From Nakamurella sp. PAMC28650 (GTDB lineage Bacteria; Actinomycetota; Actinomycetes; Mycobacteriales; Nakamurellaceae): a stretch of 64,000 nt of DNA. The stretch spans positions 496,001 through 560,000 of the forward strand of contig NZ_CP060298.1 in the NCBI RefSeq assembly GCF_014303395.1, given 5' to 3'. Positions 9,051-18,468 of this stretch are shown here, piece by piece. Each line of letters opens with the position of its first letter. Position 1 is the first letter of the stretch. The position numbers and the translations under genes are program-made. Under the pieces are notes generated by a model. The model searched no databases, had not been told where the DNA came from, and saw nothing but the letters and a program-made list of their open reading frames with translations.

Positions 9051-10436
9051 TCAGAGCGTCCGTCCGTTCAACAACTGCCCGGCGACCATATCGTCCTCCA
9101 GCCGGGTGCCCCGCAGCCAGACCGATCGGACCACCCCGCGCAGTTCACTGCCGAGGTAGGGCGTCACCGGGTGCTTGTGCTTGATCGAGGCGGCGGTGAC
9201 GGTGAACGTCTCACCGTCGGCGAGGGCGACCAGGTCGGCGTCGGCGCCCACCTCGATCCGGCCCTTGTGGGACAGTCCGGCCAGGTCGGCGGGCCCGGTG
9301 GACATCCACGACAGAACGTCGGCCAGGGGTACGTCCCGCCGCAGGGCCTCGGCGAGCACCGCTGCGAAACCGAACTGGAGCGAGGCGATGCCGCCCCAGG
9401 CCAGACCCAGGTCACCCACCTCCAGGAGCTTGAGCTCCGGAGTCGACGGTGAATGGTCGGTGACGACGATGTCGATGGTGCCGTCGGCCAGCGCCGCCCA
9501 GAGCGCGTCCTGGTCGGCAGCACCTCGGATCGGCGGGCAGCACTTGTACTGGGGCGAGCCGTCCGGGATCGTCTCGGCCGCGAGAGTCAGGTAGTGCGGA
9601 CAGGTCTCGGCGGTGATCGGGACACCGGCCGACTTGGCCTCGCGTACCAGTCGGGTACCGGCCGCCGACGACACGTGCACGATGTGAGCGCGGCATCCGG
9701 TGGCGGCCGAGGCCTGGACGACGGTCCTGATCGCGGCCGCCTCGGCCGTGTCCGGACGCGAGTCGACGAAGGCCGCGTAACTCCGGCCCTGGGGTGTCGG
9801 CGACACGTGCAGCACCGCGGGATCCTCGGCGTGCACCAACATCAGCCCGCCGAGCCCGGCGACGACCTCCATCGCACGGTGCAGTTCCGGCGTGGACAGC
9901 GGTGGGAACTCCGGCACACCGGAGTCCTGCAGGAAGCACTTGACGCCGAAGACGCCGGCCGCGAACAGGTCGGGCAGGTCATCGATGTTGGTCGGCACCG
10001 CCCCGCCCCAGAAACCCACGTCGACGTGGCAGCGGCCGCGGGCGACCTTCTTCTTCGCCGCCAGCGCCGCCGCGGTCAGCGTCGGGGGCAGCGAGTTGAG
10101 CGGCATGTCGATGATCGTCGTGACACCGGCGGCAGCGGCCGCGGTCGTGGCGGAGGAGAAGCCCTCCCATTCGGTCCGGCCCGGTTCGTTGACGTGCACG
10201 TGGGTGTCCACCAGGCCCGGGATCAACACCACGTCGGCAGACAGTGTCACCACCTTGGGGGCCAGCGGCACCACCTCGAAGGGCTCGATCGCCACGATGG
10301 TCCCGTGCTGGATCGAGAGGGCGGCGGACCTCTCCGCGCCGTCGATCATCACCCTGGGGGCGCGGATGGCGAGGTCCAGGATCTGACGATTGGTCACCCG
10401 GCCGACACCGGCCAGCTCGGTGGACAGTGCAATCAC
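9051..10436 (-). CDS. allB: Allantoinase
   Basis: Opens the allantoin ring to allantoate; a cytosolic binuclear metal amidohydrolase of 461 residues. Metal ligands appear as VDTHVHVNEPGRTEWEGF (HxH), FGVKCFLQDSG (the lysine that is carboxylated), LVHAEDP, HIVHVSS and VTDHSPS (Asp). The reading frame opens with a GTG at 10436; a second GTG (VTNRQILD) 13 codons on is possible. It is the first gene of the minus-strand cluster, with 138 bp to the divergent phosphoribosyltransferase, where promoters for both directions must lie. Confidence 0.95.
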   Translation of the reverse strand: MIALSTELAGVGRVTNRQILDLAIRAPRVMIDGAERSAALSIQHGTIVAIEPFEVVPLAPKVVTLSADVVLIPGLVDTHVHVNEPGRTEWEGFSSATTAAAAAGVTTIIDMPLNSLPPTLTAAALAAKKKVARGRCHVDVGFWGGAVPTNIDDLPDLFAAGVFGVKCFLQDSGVPEFPPLSTPELHRAMEVVAGLGGLMLVHAEDPAVLHVSPTPQGRSYAAFVDSRPDTAEAAAIRTVVQASAATGCRAHIVHVSSAAGTRLVREAKSAGVPITAETCPHYLTLAAETIPDGSPQYKCCPPIRGAADQDALWAALADGTIDIVVTDHSPSTPELKLLEVGDLGLAWGGIASLQFGFAAVLAEALRRDVPLADVLSWMSTGPADLAGLSHKGRIEVGADADLVALADGETFTVTAASIKHKHPVTPYLGSELRGVVRSVWLRGTRLEDDMVAGQLLNGRTL

Positions 10437-10574
10437 CCCTGGCTTCCGACGTGGTGGGCCCCGGCTGGGCCGCAGGAGAGCACCGTATCGGTGAAAGGGG
10501 TGTCGTCCCGGGTCGAGGGGGTGACGGGCTTGTTACGTGTCGTGCCCGCGTGTTCCGGCCGGTAGGTTCTGCGC

Positions 10575-11084
10575 ATGTCCTCCCCGATCCCCACCCCCGC
10601 CCGCGAAGTCCTGACCTGGGAGCGATTCGGTGTGGCCTCCCGCCAACTCGCCCAGCAGATCGCCGAGAGCGGCTTCCGCGCCGAGATCGTCATCGCGATC
10701 GCCCGCGGCGGGTTGTTGCCGGCCGGCGCACTGGCGTACGCCCTCGGCACGAAGGCGGCCGGCACGCTGAACGTCGAGTTCTACTCCGACATCGAGGAAA
10801 CGCTGCCGGACCCGGTGGTGCTGGAGCCCATGCTGGACACCGCGGCCATCAACGGCAAGCGCCTGCTCGTGGTCGACGACGTCGCCGACTCCGGCCGGAC
10901 GCTGGCCCTGGTGATGGACCTGATGAAGCAACACGGGGCGGACGCCAGGTCCGCGGTGCTCTACACCAAGCCCCGGACGATCCTGGTGCCCGATTATTCC
11001 TGGCGCGAGACGGAACTGTGGATCACCTTCCCCTGGTCGGCCCAGCCGCCCGTCGAGGGTGCGGTCGGTACAGCCCTGGTGTAG
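10575..11084 (+). CDS. Phosphoribosyltransferase (purine/xanthine type candidate)
   Basis: A 169-residue type I PRTase. The PRPP loop is KRLLVVDDVADSGRTLAL (residues about 95-112), with the GGLLPAG pyrophosphate loop near residue 45 and the C-terminal ETELWITFPWS typical of xanthine/guanine PRTases. It would salvage a purine base to its nucleotide. It is divergent from allantoinase, so purine salvage and purine degradation share one intergenic control region. Base specificity cannot be fixed by eye; a regulatory PRTase is less likely. Confidence 0.85.
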   Translation: MSSPIPTPAREVLTWERFGVASRQLAQQIAESGFRAEIVIAIARGGLLPAGALAYALGTKAAGTLNVEFYSDIEETLPDPVVLEPMLDTAAINGKRLLVVDDVADSGRTLALVMDLMKQHGADARSAVLYTKPRTILVPDYSWRETELWITFPWSAQPPVEGAVGTALV

Positions 11085-11174
11085 CCGGCGTGGCATCGCC
11101 AGGAGAGGGCGAGGCCGGAGCCGTGTGAGCGCTCCCCAGGCCCGCGTCGACCCGAGCGCGTGTCGCGCGCCGCC

Positions 11175-13307
11175 CTATAACCCAGTGACCTCCAGCAACA
11201 GCGCCTGCTCGGGGCGCAGCACCGGCATCGGCAGCCCGACGGTGGACAGCATCCGCCCGGTCAGCGTCACCTCGCCCGCCGCCAGCCACGGCGGCGGCAC
11301 CCGTTGGACCAGCGCGGACGGCCCCACCGGCATCAGAGGGACCACCCGGTAGGTACGGTCCGGATCGAGCCCGACAAGCATTGCCGGGGCGGGGATCTCG
11401 GGCAGGCTCATGGTCAGTTGGGTGTAGCAGAAGACAGCGGCCGAGCGATCGAGGGCGACGACACCGTGCACCGTGGCCGCCGGGTCCGGATGATCGGCAT
11501 TGACCACCGACCCGGTGTGCAGCAGCGAACGCAACCTCTTGTGGTCCACGATCAGCTGCCGCAGCGATTCCTGGTCGCTCTCCCCCGCCGCCGCGATGTC
11601 CCACTCGATGCCGAAGTGGCCGAAGAACGCGGTCGCCCCGCGGAAGGCGAGATCCTGCGTGCGGCCGGTGGTGTGTGCCTTCGGCGGGCCGACGTGGGTG
11701 CCGAGCAGTTCCGGCGGGATCAGCAGTTCGGTCCAACGCTGGATGTGCTGACGCTCGAGGGCATCGTTGCAGTCGCTCGTCCAGAACCGATCCGTGTGCT
11801 GCAGGACGCCCAGATCGACCCGGGCGCCGCCGCTGGAACAGCTTTCGATCTCCAGATCCGGATTCGACTTCTTCAGCCGGTCCATCAGGGCGTAGACCGC
11901 GCCCGTCTGGGCATGCACGCCGGCCCGGCCGTCGTGCACCGCGTCGACGAGATCACGGTTGTGGTCCCACTTGATGAAACTGATTCCGTACTGCTTGACC
12001 ATGGCGTCGATCTGGCCGAAGAGGTATTCCGCCGCCTCCGGACGCGCGACATCGAGCACCTGCTGGTGCCGGGCCCGGGGCGGCAGCCGGTCGGCCGGCC
12101 CGAGAACCCAGTCCGGGTGCGCCCGGAACAGGTCGGAGTCCTCGTTGATCATCTCGGGCTCGAACCACAGCCCGAACTGCATGCCCAGCGCGGTCACGTG
12201 ATCGACCAGCGGGCCGAGGCCGTCCGGCCACATGTCCGTCGAGACGACCCAGTCCCCCAGCGAGGTGGTGTCGTCGCGACGACCGCCGAACCAGCCGTCG
12301 TCGAGCACGAACCGCTCCACCCCGACCTTCGCCGCGCAGTCGGCCAGGCCCTTCAGCCGATCAAGGTCATGGTCGAAATACACTGCCTCCCAGGTGTTCA
12401 GCACGACCGGCCGAGCCGATGACGGATGCTGCGGCCGATCCCGGACGAGTCGGTGGAATCGACCGGTGACGCCGTCCAGACCGGAATCGGAGTAGGCCGC
12501 GAAGACATCCGGGGTGCGGTAGCGGGCGCCCGGCGCCAACTCGATCTCCCCGGGCGCGAGCAATTCGGCCGCCCCGATCACCCGCGTGCTGTCCGGCTGC
12601 ATCTCCGTCCAGCTGACCTGATCCCCGCTCCAGGCCAGGTGAACCCCCCAGACCTGCCCGTGCCGATTGCCGAAGCCGGCAGTACCGGCCGCCGTCACGA
12701 AGGAGGCGTCGGCCGAGGTGCGCCCGCGACGGTTCTCCCGGACCCAGGCCCCCTGGGCGAGCATCCGTCGTTGCGGCATCCGCTCGGCGCACCAGCGCCC
12801 GGTGAAGTCCATACCCTCCGCCGCTACCGCCGGCAGCGGGAGCACCACGGCGAGTTCACCGAGCTGGTAGGGGGTTTCGCCGGTGTTCGTCACTTCGTGC
12901 GCGATCCGCAGGACCCCGGACGGGGTCAGTTCGAGCTCCGAGCGGACGTCGAGACGGGCGCCGGGGTCCTGCGCCAGGAGGACGGCCGTCGCGGCGTCGT
13001 CGTCCACCTCCACACCGGTGAGCTGCAGCAGCGGCGCGAAGGCGGCGCCACCGCGGTGACCGCTCAGTCCGGGACGTCCGCGGTAGCCCAGCGCGCGCTC
13101 GGGAAGCAGACCCCGACTCAGGATCGCATCGGCGCCGGCGTGCGGCACCGCCGGGATCATGCTGTGCACCAGTAGTTCCAACTCGTCGGGACCCGGGGTA
13201 CCGAGATCGGTTCCCCAGTGCAGGAGCACCGGCTGACCCGGACCGCGGGCGTCGAGAAGGACGCTGACCCCTGCGCGGCGAAGATGGATGATTCCGTTCG
13301 TGGACAA
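11175..13307 (-). CDS. GH36 alpha-galactosidase
   Basis: Hydrolyses alpha-1,6-galactosides such as melibiose or raffinose. About 710 residues, the usual GH36 size, with an N-terminal beta-sandwich, a TIM barrel and a C-terminal sheet. Key motifs: FVLDDGWFGGRRDD, QFGLWFEPEMINEDSDLF, SFIKWDHNRDL (nucleophile Asp) and WTSDCNDALERQHIQ (acid/base Asp), plus ESCSSGGARVDLGVLQ. The best start is TTG at 13307, with GGAGG seven bases upstream; the frame continues to 13331 without a better site. No signal peptide, so it acts on imported sugar. It is next to a DeoR regulator, a GH42 enzyme and a sugar ABC transporter. Confidence 0.93.
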   Translation of the reverse strand: MSTNGIIHLRRAGVSVLLDARGPGQPVLLHWGTDLGTPGPDELELLVHSMIPAVPHAGADAILSRGLLPERALGYRGRPGLSGHRGGAAFAPLLQLTGVEVDDDAATAVLLAQDPGARLDVRSELELTPSGVLRIAHEVTNTGETPYQLGELAVVLPLPAVAAEGMDFTGRWCAERMPQRRMLAQGAWVRENRRGRTSADASFVTAAGTAGFGNRHGQVWGVHLAWSGDQVSWTEMQPDSTRVIGAAELLAPGEIELAPGARYRTPDVFAAYSDSGLDGVTGRFHRLVRDRPQHPSSARPVVLNTWEAVYFDHDLDRLKGLADCAAKVGVERFVLDDGWFGGRRDDTTSLGDWVVSTDMWPDGLGPLVDHVTALGMQFGLWFEPEMINEDSDLFRAHPDWVLGPADRLPPRARHQQVLDVARPEAAEYLFGQIDAMVKQYGISFIKWDHNRDLVDAVHDGRAGVHAQTGAVYALMDRLKKSNPDLEIESCSSGGARVDLGVLQHTDRFWTSDCNDALERQHIQRWTELLIPPELLGTHVGPPKAHTTGRTQDLAFRGATAFFGHFGIEWDIAAAGESDQESLRQLIVDHKRLRSLLHTGSVVNADHPDPAATVHGVVALDRSAAVFCYTQLTMSLPEIPAPAMLVGLDPDRTYRVVPLMPVGPSALVQRVPPPWLAAGEVTLTGRMLSTVGLPMPVLRPEQALLLEVTGL

Positions 13308-13378
13308 CGCTCTACCTCCGTGAAGATGCATTGGAAAACGGCTGGTGGGACGGCGGTTGTGGGATCAGGGTCGACCGC

Positions 13379-14239
13379 TCAGTGGCGGACCGGCTCCCGC
13401 CGACGGGCGTGCGAGGACCGGGCCGGTGGAACCCCGGTCTGCGGGTCGGCACCGGCGGCGGCATTGGCCTCGACTTCCACCACGATCAGTTCACCGACCT
13501 GCTCGGCGAGGATCTCGCGTGCCTCGTCCTCGATGCCGTCGTCGGTGATCAGCACATCGGCGACCGACAGCCGGCCAAAATCGGCGAGTCCGGCGGTACC
13601 CCACTTCGTCGAGTCGGCCAGGACGACCACCTGACGCGCACTGGCGATCAAGGCCATGTTGGTCTGTGCCTCGGCGAGATTCGGTGTGGTGAAACCGGAT
13701 CGGGAGTCCATCCCGTGCACGCCGAGGAACAACCGGTCGACGTGCAGCGAGCTGATGGACCGGTCGGCGATGGGTCCGACCAGAGCGGCACTCGGCGTCC
13801 TCGTTCCCCCGGTCAGGATCACGTTGAGGTCACCGGGGCCGGCGGCCAGCACATCGGCGACCGTCGTCGAGTTGGTGACGACGGCCAGGGGCTGCGGAGC
13901 GGTCGCGATGTGCCGGGCGAGCATCCACGTCGTGGTGCCGGCGGACAGGGCGATGGCCGAGTTCGGTTCGATCAGCTGTGCGGCCCGCGCCGCGATGGCC
14001 CGCTTGGCCGGTTGCTGCAGAACGCTTTTCGCTTCGAATCCGGGCTCCTCGGTGCTGCTGGGCGTCAGCACGGCCCCCCCGTGGACCTTGCGGAGCCAGC
14101 CGTGTGCCTCCAGGTGCTCCAGGTCTCGTCGCACCGTCATGTCCGACACCCCGAGCAGCTCGGTCAGCTCGCTGACCCGCACACCGCCGACACGTTCCAC
14201 TTCCGTCAAAATCAGTTCGCGCCGTTGACTGACCAACAT
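13379..14239 (-). CDS. DeoR family sugar regulator
   Basis: A 286-residue repressor. N-terminal winged helix: MLVSQRRELILTEVERVGG, then LLGVSDMTVRRDLEHLEAHG, the standard DeoR recognition helix. The C-terminal sensor (DeoRC) has IALSAGTTTWMLARHI and VILTGGTRTPSAALVG, the phosphosugar-binding loops. The ATG at 14239 follows a GGGAGGGAGG tract. It lies between GH42 and GH36 in the same orientation and probably represses the galactoside operon; a symmetric element in the promoter at 19958-19974 is a candidate site. Confidence 0.92.
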   Translation of the reverse strand: MLVSQRRELILTEVERVGGVRVSELTELLGVSDMTVRRDLEHLEAHGWLRKVHGGAVLTPSSTEEPGFEAKSVLQQPAKRAIAARAAQLIEPNSAIALSAGTTTWMLARHIATAPQPLAVVTNSTTVADVLAAGPGDLNVILTGGTRTPSAALVGPIADRSISSLHVDRLFLGVHGMDSRSGFTTPNLAEAQTNMALIASARQVVVLADSTKWGTAGLADFGRLSVADVLITDDGIEDEAREILAEQVGELIVVEVEANAAAGADPQTGVPPARSSHARRREPVRH

Positions 14240-14299
14240 GGCAAACCCTCCCTCCCGTGGCACACCCACGTTGGGTGCCCGGTTGTGATCAAGATCCTC

Positions 14300-14333
14300 C
14301 CGGCGCCGCCGCAGTTCGCTGCGGCGGCGCCGG
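14300..14333 (-). terminator. Strong hairpin after the GH42 operon
   Basis: A perfect 15-bp stem around a 4-base loop (TTCG on the plus strand, CGAA on the transcribed minus-strand RNA). It lies 12 bases beyond the GH42 stop and 60 bases before the DeoR start. There is no U tract, which is common for actinobacterial terminators; it may reduce rather than abolish read-through into the regulator. Confidence 0.6.
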
Positions 14334-14345
14334 TACCCGGATGAA

Positions 14346-16457
14346 TCAGGCCGGCAGCGGCCGCGCGATCACGGCCACACCACCTGCGGCCACACTGCTG
14401 CCGCCCGACCAAGGCCGACCAGTGAGCAGGTCGGTACCGGTGAGATCGAGCGGAACATCCTGCGCGCCATGGTTGATGGCGAAGGTGTAGGTGGCGGAGT
14501 CGCTCTGCCGCACGATCACATCGAGGTCCGGGCGCTGCCCTGCGGGTCGCGGGGCCGCCTCGATCCCGGCCGCGCTGCAGACGTTCGTCAGCAGACCCGT
14601 CATGGCTGCGGTGTCCAACTCGGTCCCGACGTACCACGCCGTTCCCGTTCCGGGTAGCGCCCGCCGGGTCACCACCGGGCCTCCGGGGAAGGGTCCATCG
14701 TCGAAAACCGCCACCACTTCGGCATCCTCGATGTTCACCAGTTCGGTCCAGATGGTTCCGACGGAGTCACCAGTCATCGCTGCGTCATCGCTCTTGGACG
14801 TGACTCGCACCTGCTCGCCCTGGAGCAGCGGTGAGAATTCCTCGCTGCGGATGCCCAGCAGTTCGGCGAACGCGCCCGGGTAGCCGCCGAGCCGGATGTG
14901 ATCGTCCTGATCGACGATGCCGGAGAAATATCCGATGACCACCGACCCACCGCGCGCCGCCACCGCGGAGATGTTCGCCGCGGCCTCATCGGTGCACAGG
15001 TAGAGGGAGGGCACCAGCACCACGTCGTAGCCGGCGAGATCTCTGCCCGGATGGACGAAATCGCAGACGATGCCCTGTTCCCAGAGCACGCGGTGCCACC
15101 GCCGGACCTGACCCATCATTCCGACGTCGATGCTCGGGTGGGAGTCGAGTTCCACTCCCCACCAGGCGTTCCAGTCGAAGGCGATGGCGATCCTGGTGGC
15201 GACCCGACTACCCACGACGTCGGCCAGCGCACCCAGATGTGCCCCCAGGGCGCACACCTCGCGCCACCGGGCGGTGTCGGTTCCGGCATGGGGGAGCATC
15301 GCGGAGTGGAACTTCTCCGCACCGGCCTTGGAGGCGCGCCACTGGAAGAAGAGGTCGCCGTCGGCGCCGCGCGCCAGGTGCGTCAGGCTGTCGCGGATCA
15401 TCTGGCCGGGTGGTTTGGCCGGGTTGCGGGGCTGCCAGTTGACCGCCGACGTCGAGTGCTCCATCAGCAGCCAGGGCGCGCCGTCGGACAGCGAGCGGAT
15501 CAGATCCGCCGACATGGCCAGGTCGTGGGTGGCGCCGCCCGCCCCCAGCCCCTCGGCCAACCGGTAGTGGTCGTTGCTGATGAGATCCTGCTCCTGCGAC
15601 CAGGTCCAGTAGTCCAGCGGCTTGAAGAACTGCATGAAATTGGTCGTCACCGGCTGGGCCGCACGACCGCGGATGACAGCCGCCTCCGCCCGGAAGCAGT
15701 CGAGCAGTTCGTCGGAGGAGAACCGCGCGAAATCCAACTGCTGGGTCGGGTTGGCGAAGGTGTGGTAGGACGGCGTGCGCGGCGGGAGGATCTCGGCCCA
15801 GTCGTAGTAGTGCTGGCTCCAGAACGAGGTGCCCCAGGCTTCGTTGAGCGCGTCGAGGTCGCTGTAGCGCGCCTGCAACCACCGGCGGAACGCCTCCGCG
15901 GAGGCGTCGCAGTAACAACTCCAGTTATGGCAACCGTATTCGTTGTGGACGTGCCACATGGCGACCGCGGGGTGGTCGGCATAACGATCGGCGATCAGCG
16001 CGGTGAGCGCGCTGGAGGCCGCACGATATTCGGCCGAGGACGGGCAGAACGACTGGCGGCCACCGTAACTGCGGCGGATGCCGTTGACGTCGACGAGCAT
16101 CGAGTCCGGGTAGCGACGGGAGAACCAGGGCGGTGGCGTCGCGGAGGCGTTGGCCAGGTCGACAGCGATGCCGTTGGCGTGCAGGAGATCGATGATCCGG
16201 TCGAGCCAACCGAATTCGTAGAGACCTTCCTTCGGCTCCAGCAGGGCCCACGAGAAGATGCCCACGGACACCAGGTTGACGCCGGCCTCCCGCATCAGCT
16301 GGACGTCCTGCGGCCAATAGCTCTCCGGCCACTGCTCCGGGTTGTAGTCCGCCCCGTAGGCCAACCGGCCGCCGAGCCGGTCCGTCAGCCGCTTCATCGA
16401 GGTCGCGAAGTGCTGGGTCCTGGCCGGAAGGAAGTCGGTGTCGCTGTCCTGGGTCAT
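14346..16457 (-). CDS. GH42 beta-galactosidase
   Basis: A 703-residue cytosolic retaining beta-galactosidase. The barrel starts with LAYGADYNPEQWPESYW and GVNLVSVGIFSWALLEP; AMWHVHNEYGCHNWSCYCD holds the acid/base Glu and a Cys cluster of the structural zinc site; WLLMEHSTSAVNWQPRN holds the nucleophile Glu. A trimerisation-like domain and a C-terminal beta domain follow, as in complete family members. Its ATG overlaps the stop of the upstream permease by four bases, so it is translated with the transporter. Together with GH36 it suggests uptake and intracellular hydrolysis of galacto-oligosaccharides. Confidence 0.95.
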   Translation of the reverse strand: MTQDSDTDFLPARTQHFATSMKRLTDRLGGRLAYGADYNPEQWPESYWPQDVQLMREAGVNLVSVGIFSWALLEPKEGLYEFGWLDRIIDLLHANGIAVDLANASATPPPWFSRRYPDSMLVDVNGIRRSYGGRQSFCPSSAEYRAASSALTALIADRYADHPAVAMWHVHNEYGCHNWSCYCDASAEAFRRWLQARYSDLDALNEAWGTSFWSQHYYDWAEILPPRTPSYHTFANPTQQLDFARFSSDELLDCFRAEAAVIRGRAAQPVTTNFMQFFKPLDYWTWSQEQDLISNDHYRLAEGLGAGGATHDLAMSADLIRSLSDGAPWLLMEHSTSAVNWQPRNPAKPPGQMIRDSLTHLARGADGDLFFQWRASKAGAEKFHSAMLPHAGTDTARWREVCALGAHLGALADVVGSRVATRIAIAFDWNAWWGVELDSHPSIDVGMMGQVRRWHRVLWEQGIVCDFVHPGRDLAGYDVVLVPSLYLCTDEAAANISAVAARGGSVVIGYFSGIVDQDDHIRLGGYPGAFAELLGIRSEEFSPLLQGEQVRVTSKSDDAAMTGDSVGTIWTELVNIEDAEVVAVFDDGPFPGGPVVTRRALPGTGTAWYVGTELDTAAMTGLLTNVCSAAGIEAAPRPAGQRPDLDVIVRQSDSATYTFAINHGAQDVPLDLTGTDLLTGRPWSGGSSVAAGGVAVIARPLPA

Positions 16458-17401
16458 CCTTTGTTGGCTCCCAGGGTCAGACCGGCGACGAACTGCCTCT
16501 GCAGCACCAGGTAGACGATCAGGACCGGGACGGCGGAGAGCAGGGCACCGGCCGCCAACTCGGTGTAATTGGTGGCGAACTGACCGTTGAGGTTGTTCAG
16601 ACCGGAGGTGATCGGGAGCCGATCACCCTTCTGGATCAACAACAATGCCCAGAAGAAGTCGTTGTAGATGAAGATGACCTCGAGCGTGGCCAGTGCCGCG
16701 AGCGCGGGCCTGCACAGCGGCAGGATGATCTTCCAGTACTGCTTCCAGACGCTCGCACCGTCGACCTGGGCCGCCTCCGTCAGCTCGATCGGCAGGGCCT
16801 TCATGTAGTTGCTCATGACGAACGTGCAGAAACCCAGCTGGAACGCGACGTTGACCGCGATGACGATGTAGTACGTGTTGATGAACGAGCCGGAGTCCGA
16901 GATCGAGGCGGGCAGCGGGGTGTGCTTGGCGATCTGGAACAGCGGGGTGGCCAGGACCTGCTGCGGCAGTAGGTTTCCGGCCGTGAACAGGATCAGCAGG
17001 GGTACGTTCCAGCGCCACGAGACCCGCGACAACTTGAAGGCCGCGAACGACGCGAGGATCAGCGTCAGCGCCACCGCGGGCACCGTGATGATCAACGAGT
17101 TCGTGAAGAAGAGCGGGAGATCCGCGTCCTTCCAGGCGTTGACGTAGTTGTCGAAGCTGTAGCGGCCGCCGACCGAGAAGAACGAGTGGTCGTTGAAGTA
17201 GGCCAGCGGACGGAGCGAGGTGTAGAACGTCCACACCAGCGGGATCATCCAGAGTGCGGCCGCGATGATCAGGAAGATCAGGATCGCGATCCGGCCACCT
17301 TTGCTGCCTCGCGTCAGCGGTGAGCCGCGCAGCACCTTCTTCTTCTCGGCCCTGGTGCGCGCGACCGGCTCGGAGGCGGGGCTCTGCAGGGTCGAGGTCA
17401 T
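16454..17401 (-). CDS. Sugar ABC transporter permease, MalG type
   Basis: A 315-residue inner-membrane permease of the CUT1 class. After an N-terminal cytosolic stretch, six hydrophobic helices are visible; the EAA loop that docks the ATPase is ELTEAAQVDGASVWKQYWKI. It pairs with the MalF-type permease 52 bp upstream and overlaps the GH42 start by four bases. No ATP-binding subunit lies in the locus; CUT1 systems of actinomycetes often use a shared MsiK-type ATPase encoded elsewhere. Confidence 0.93.
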   Translation of the reverse strand: MTSTLQSPASEPVARTRAEKKKVLRGSPLTRGSKGGRIAILIFLIIAAALWMIPLVWTFYTSLRPLAYFNDHSFFSVGGRYSFDNYVNAWKDADLPLFFTNSLIITVPAVALTLILASFAAFKLSRVSWRWNVPLLILFTAGNLLPQQVLATPLFQIAKHTPLPASISDSGSFINTYYIVIAVNVAFQLGFCTFVMSNYMKALPIELTEAAQVDGASVWKQYWKIILPLCRPALAALATLEVIFIYNDFFWALLLIQKGDRLPITSGLNNLNGQFATNYTELAAGALLSAVPVLIVYLVLQRQFVAGLTLGANKG

Positions 17402-17453
17402 GCCTGGCCGTCCTCGCTCGTGACGGATCGGTGGTCGGCTGTTGCTGACGCGA

Positions 17454-18392
17454 TCATCGCTTCTCCTCTTTGAACGCCTGGGTCAGGTAGCTGATGATCG
17501 GGACGAGCGCGATGACCAGCAGGATGACGGCCAGGGCGGAGGCGTAGCCGACGCGGGCGGCCGCCCCGCTGTTGGTGTAGATCATCGTCGCCAGCAACTG
17601 CAGGCCGTTCGTGCCCTTGTTGATGATGAAGACGATGTCGAACGCACGGAGCGCCTCGATCACGGTGATCACCACGATCACGATGTTGATCGGCTTCATG
17701 GCCGGGAAGACGACCCGGAAGAAGGTCTGCCGGGAGGTGGCGCCGTCGATCGCAGCGGCTTCCCGCAACGACGGGTCGACACCCTTCAGACCGGCCAGGT
17801 AGAGCACCATGATGTACCCGATGTGCTTCCAGCTGGCCGCGATCAGAGCGGCCCAGAGATTGATGTTCGGGTTGCCGAACCAATCGACGTGGGTGCCGAA
17901 GACACCATTGATCAAGCCCTGGTCCGGGGAGAAGATCAACTGCCAGATCACTCCCACCAGTGCCAGGGAGAACATCACCGGCAGGAAGAAGATGCTCTGC
18001 ATGATCTTGCTGCCGGGCAGTTCCCGGTCCAGGAGGACGGCCAGGAACATGCCGGCCGGGCTGGCGATGAAGGCCAGGAAGGCCAGCCAGATCAGGTTGT
18101 GACGCACCGCCGGCCAGAAGTTCGGATCGACGTTGAAGACGTCCTGGTAATTGACGGTCCCGATCCATTGGATCTTCGAGAACGCGCCGACGCCGTTCCA
18201 TCGCCCGAACGACAGGATGATGGAGGCAATGGCGGGGAACCAGACGAGAATTGCTTCGATCAGGGTCGGGATGCCGATCATCAGAGCGATGACGACCCGG
18301 TCCCGGCCGGTCAGCCGGTGCACCCGACGGTTCTTGTCCAATGGCTTCTCGACCGGGACCGCAGTCACCGGCGTCTGCTGCGTTGCAGTCAC
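17454..18392 (-). CDS. Sugar ABC transporter permease, MalF type
   Basis: A 312-residue CUT1 permease starting with GTG at 18392. It shows six transmembrane segments and the EAA loop SLREAAAIDGATSRQTFFRV. It lies 76 bp after the binding-protein gene and before the MalG-type subunit, the standard order binding protein-F-G. Substrate is inferred from the linked galactosidases. Confidence 0.93.
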   Translation of the reverse strand: MTATQQTPVTAVPVEKPLDKNRRVHRLTGRDRVVIALMIGIPTLIEAILVWFPAIASIILSFGRWNGVGAFSKIQWIGTVNYQDVFNVDPNFWPAVRHNLIWLAFLAFIASPAGMFLAVLLDRELPGSKIMQSIFFLPVMFSLALVGVIWQLIFSPDQGLINGVFGTHVDWFGNPNINLWAALIAASWKHIGYIMVLYLAGLKGVDPSLREAAAIDGATSRQTFFRVVFPAMKPINIVIVVITVIEALRAFDIVFIINKGTNGLQLLATMIYTNSGAAARVGYASALAVILLVIALVPIISYLTQAFKEEKR

Positions 18393-18468
18393 AAGGGGAA
18401 CTCTTTCTACCCTGGGGCAATCCGAACGGGTCGACCTCGGGAGGCCGACCCGGCCGGATCACCCGAGA

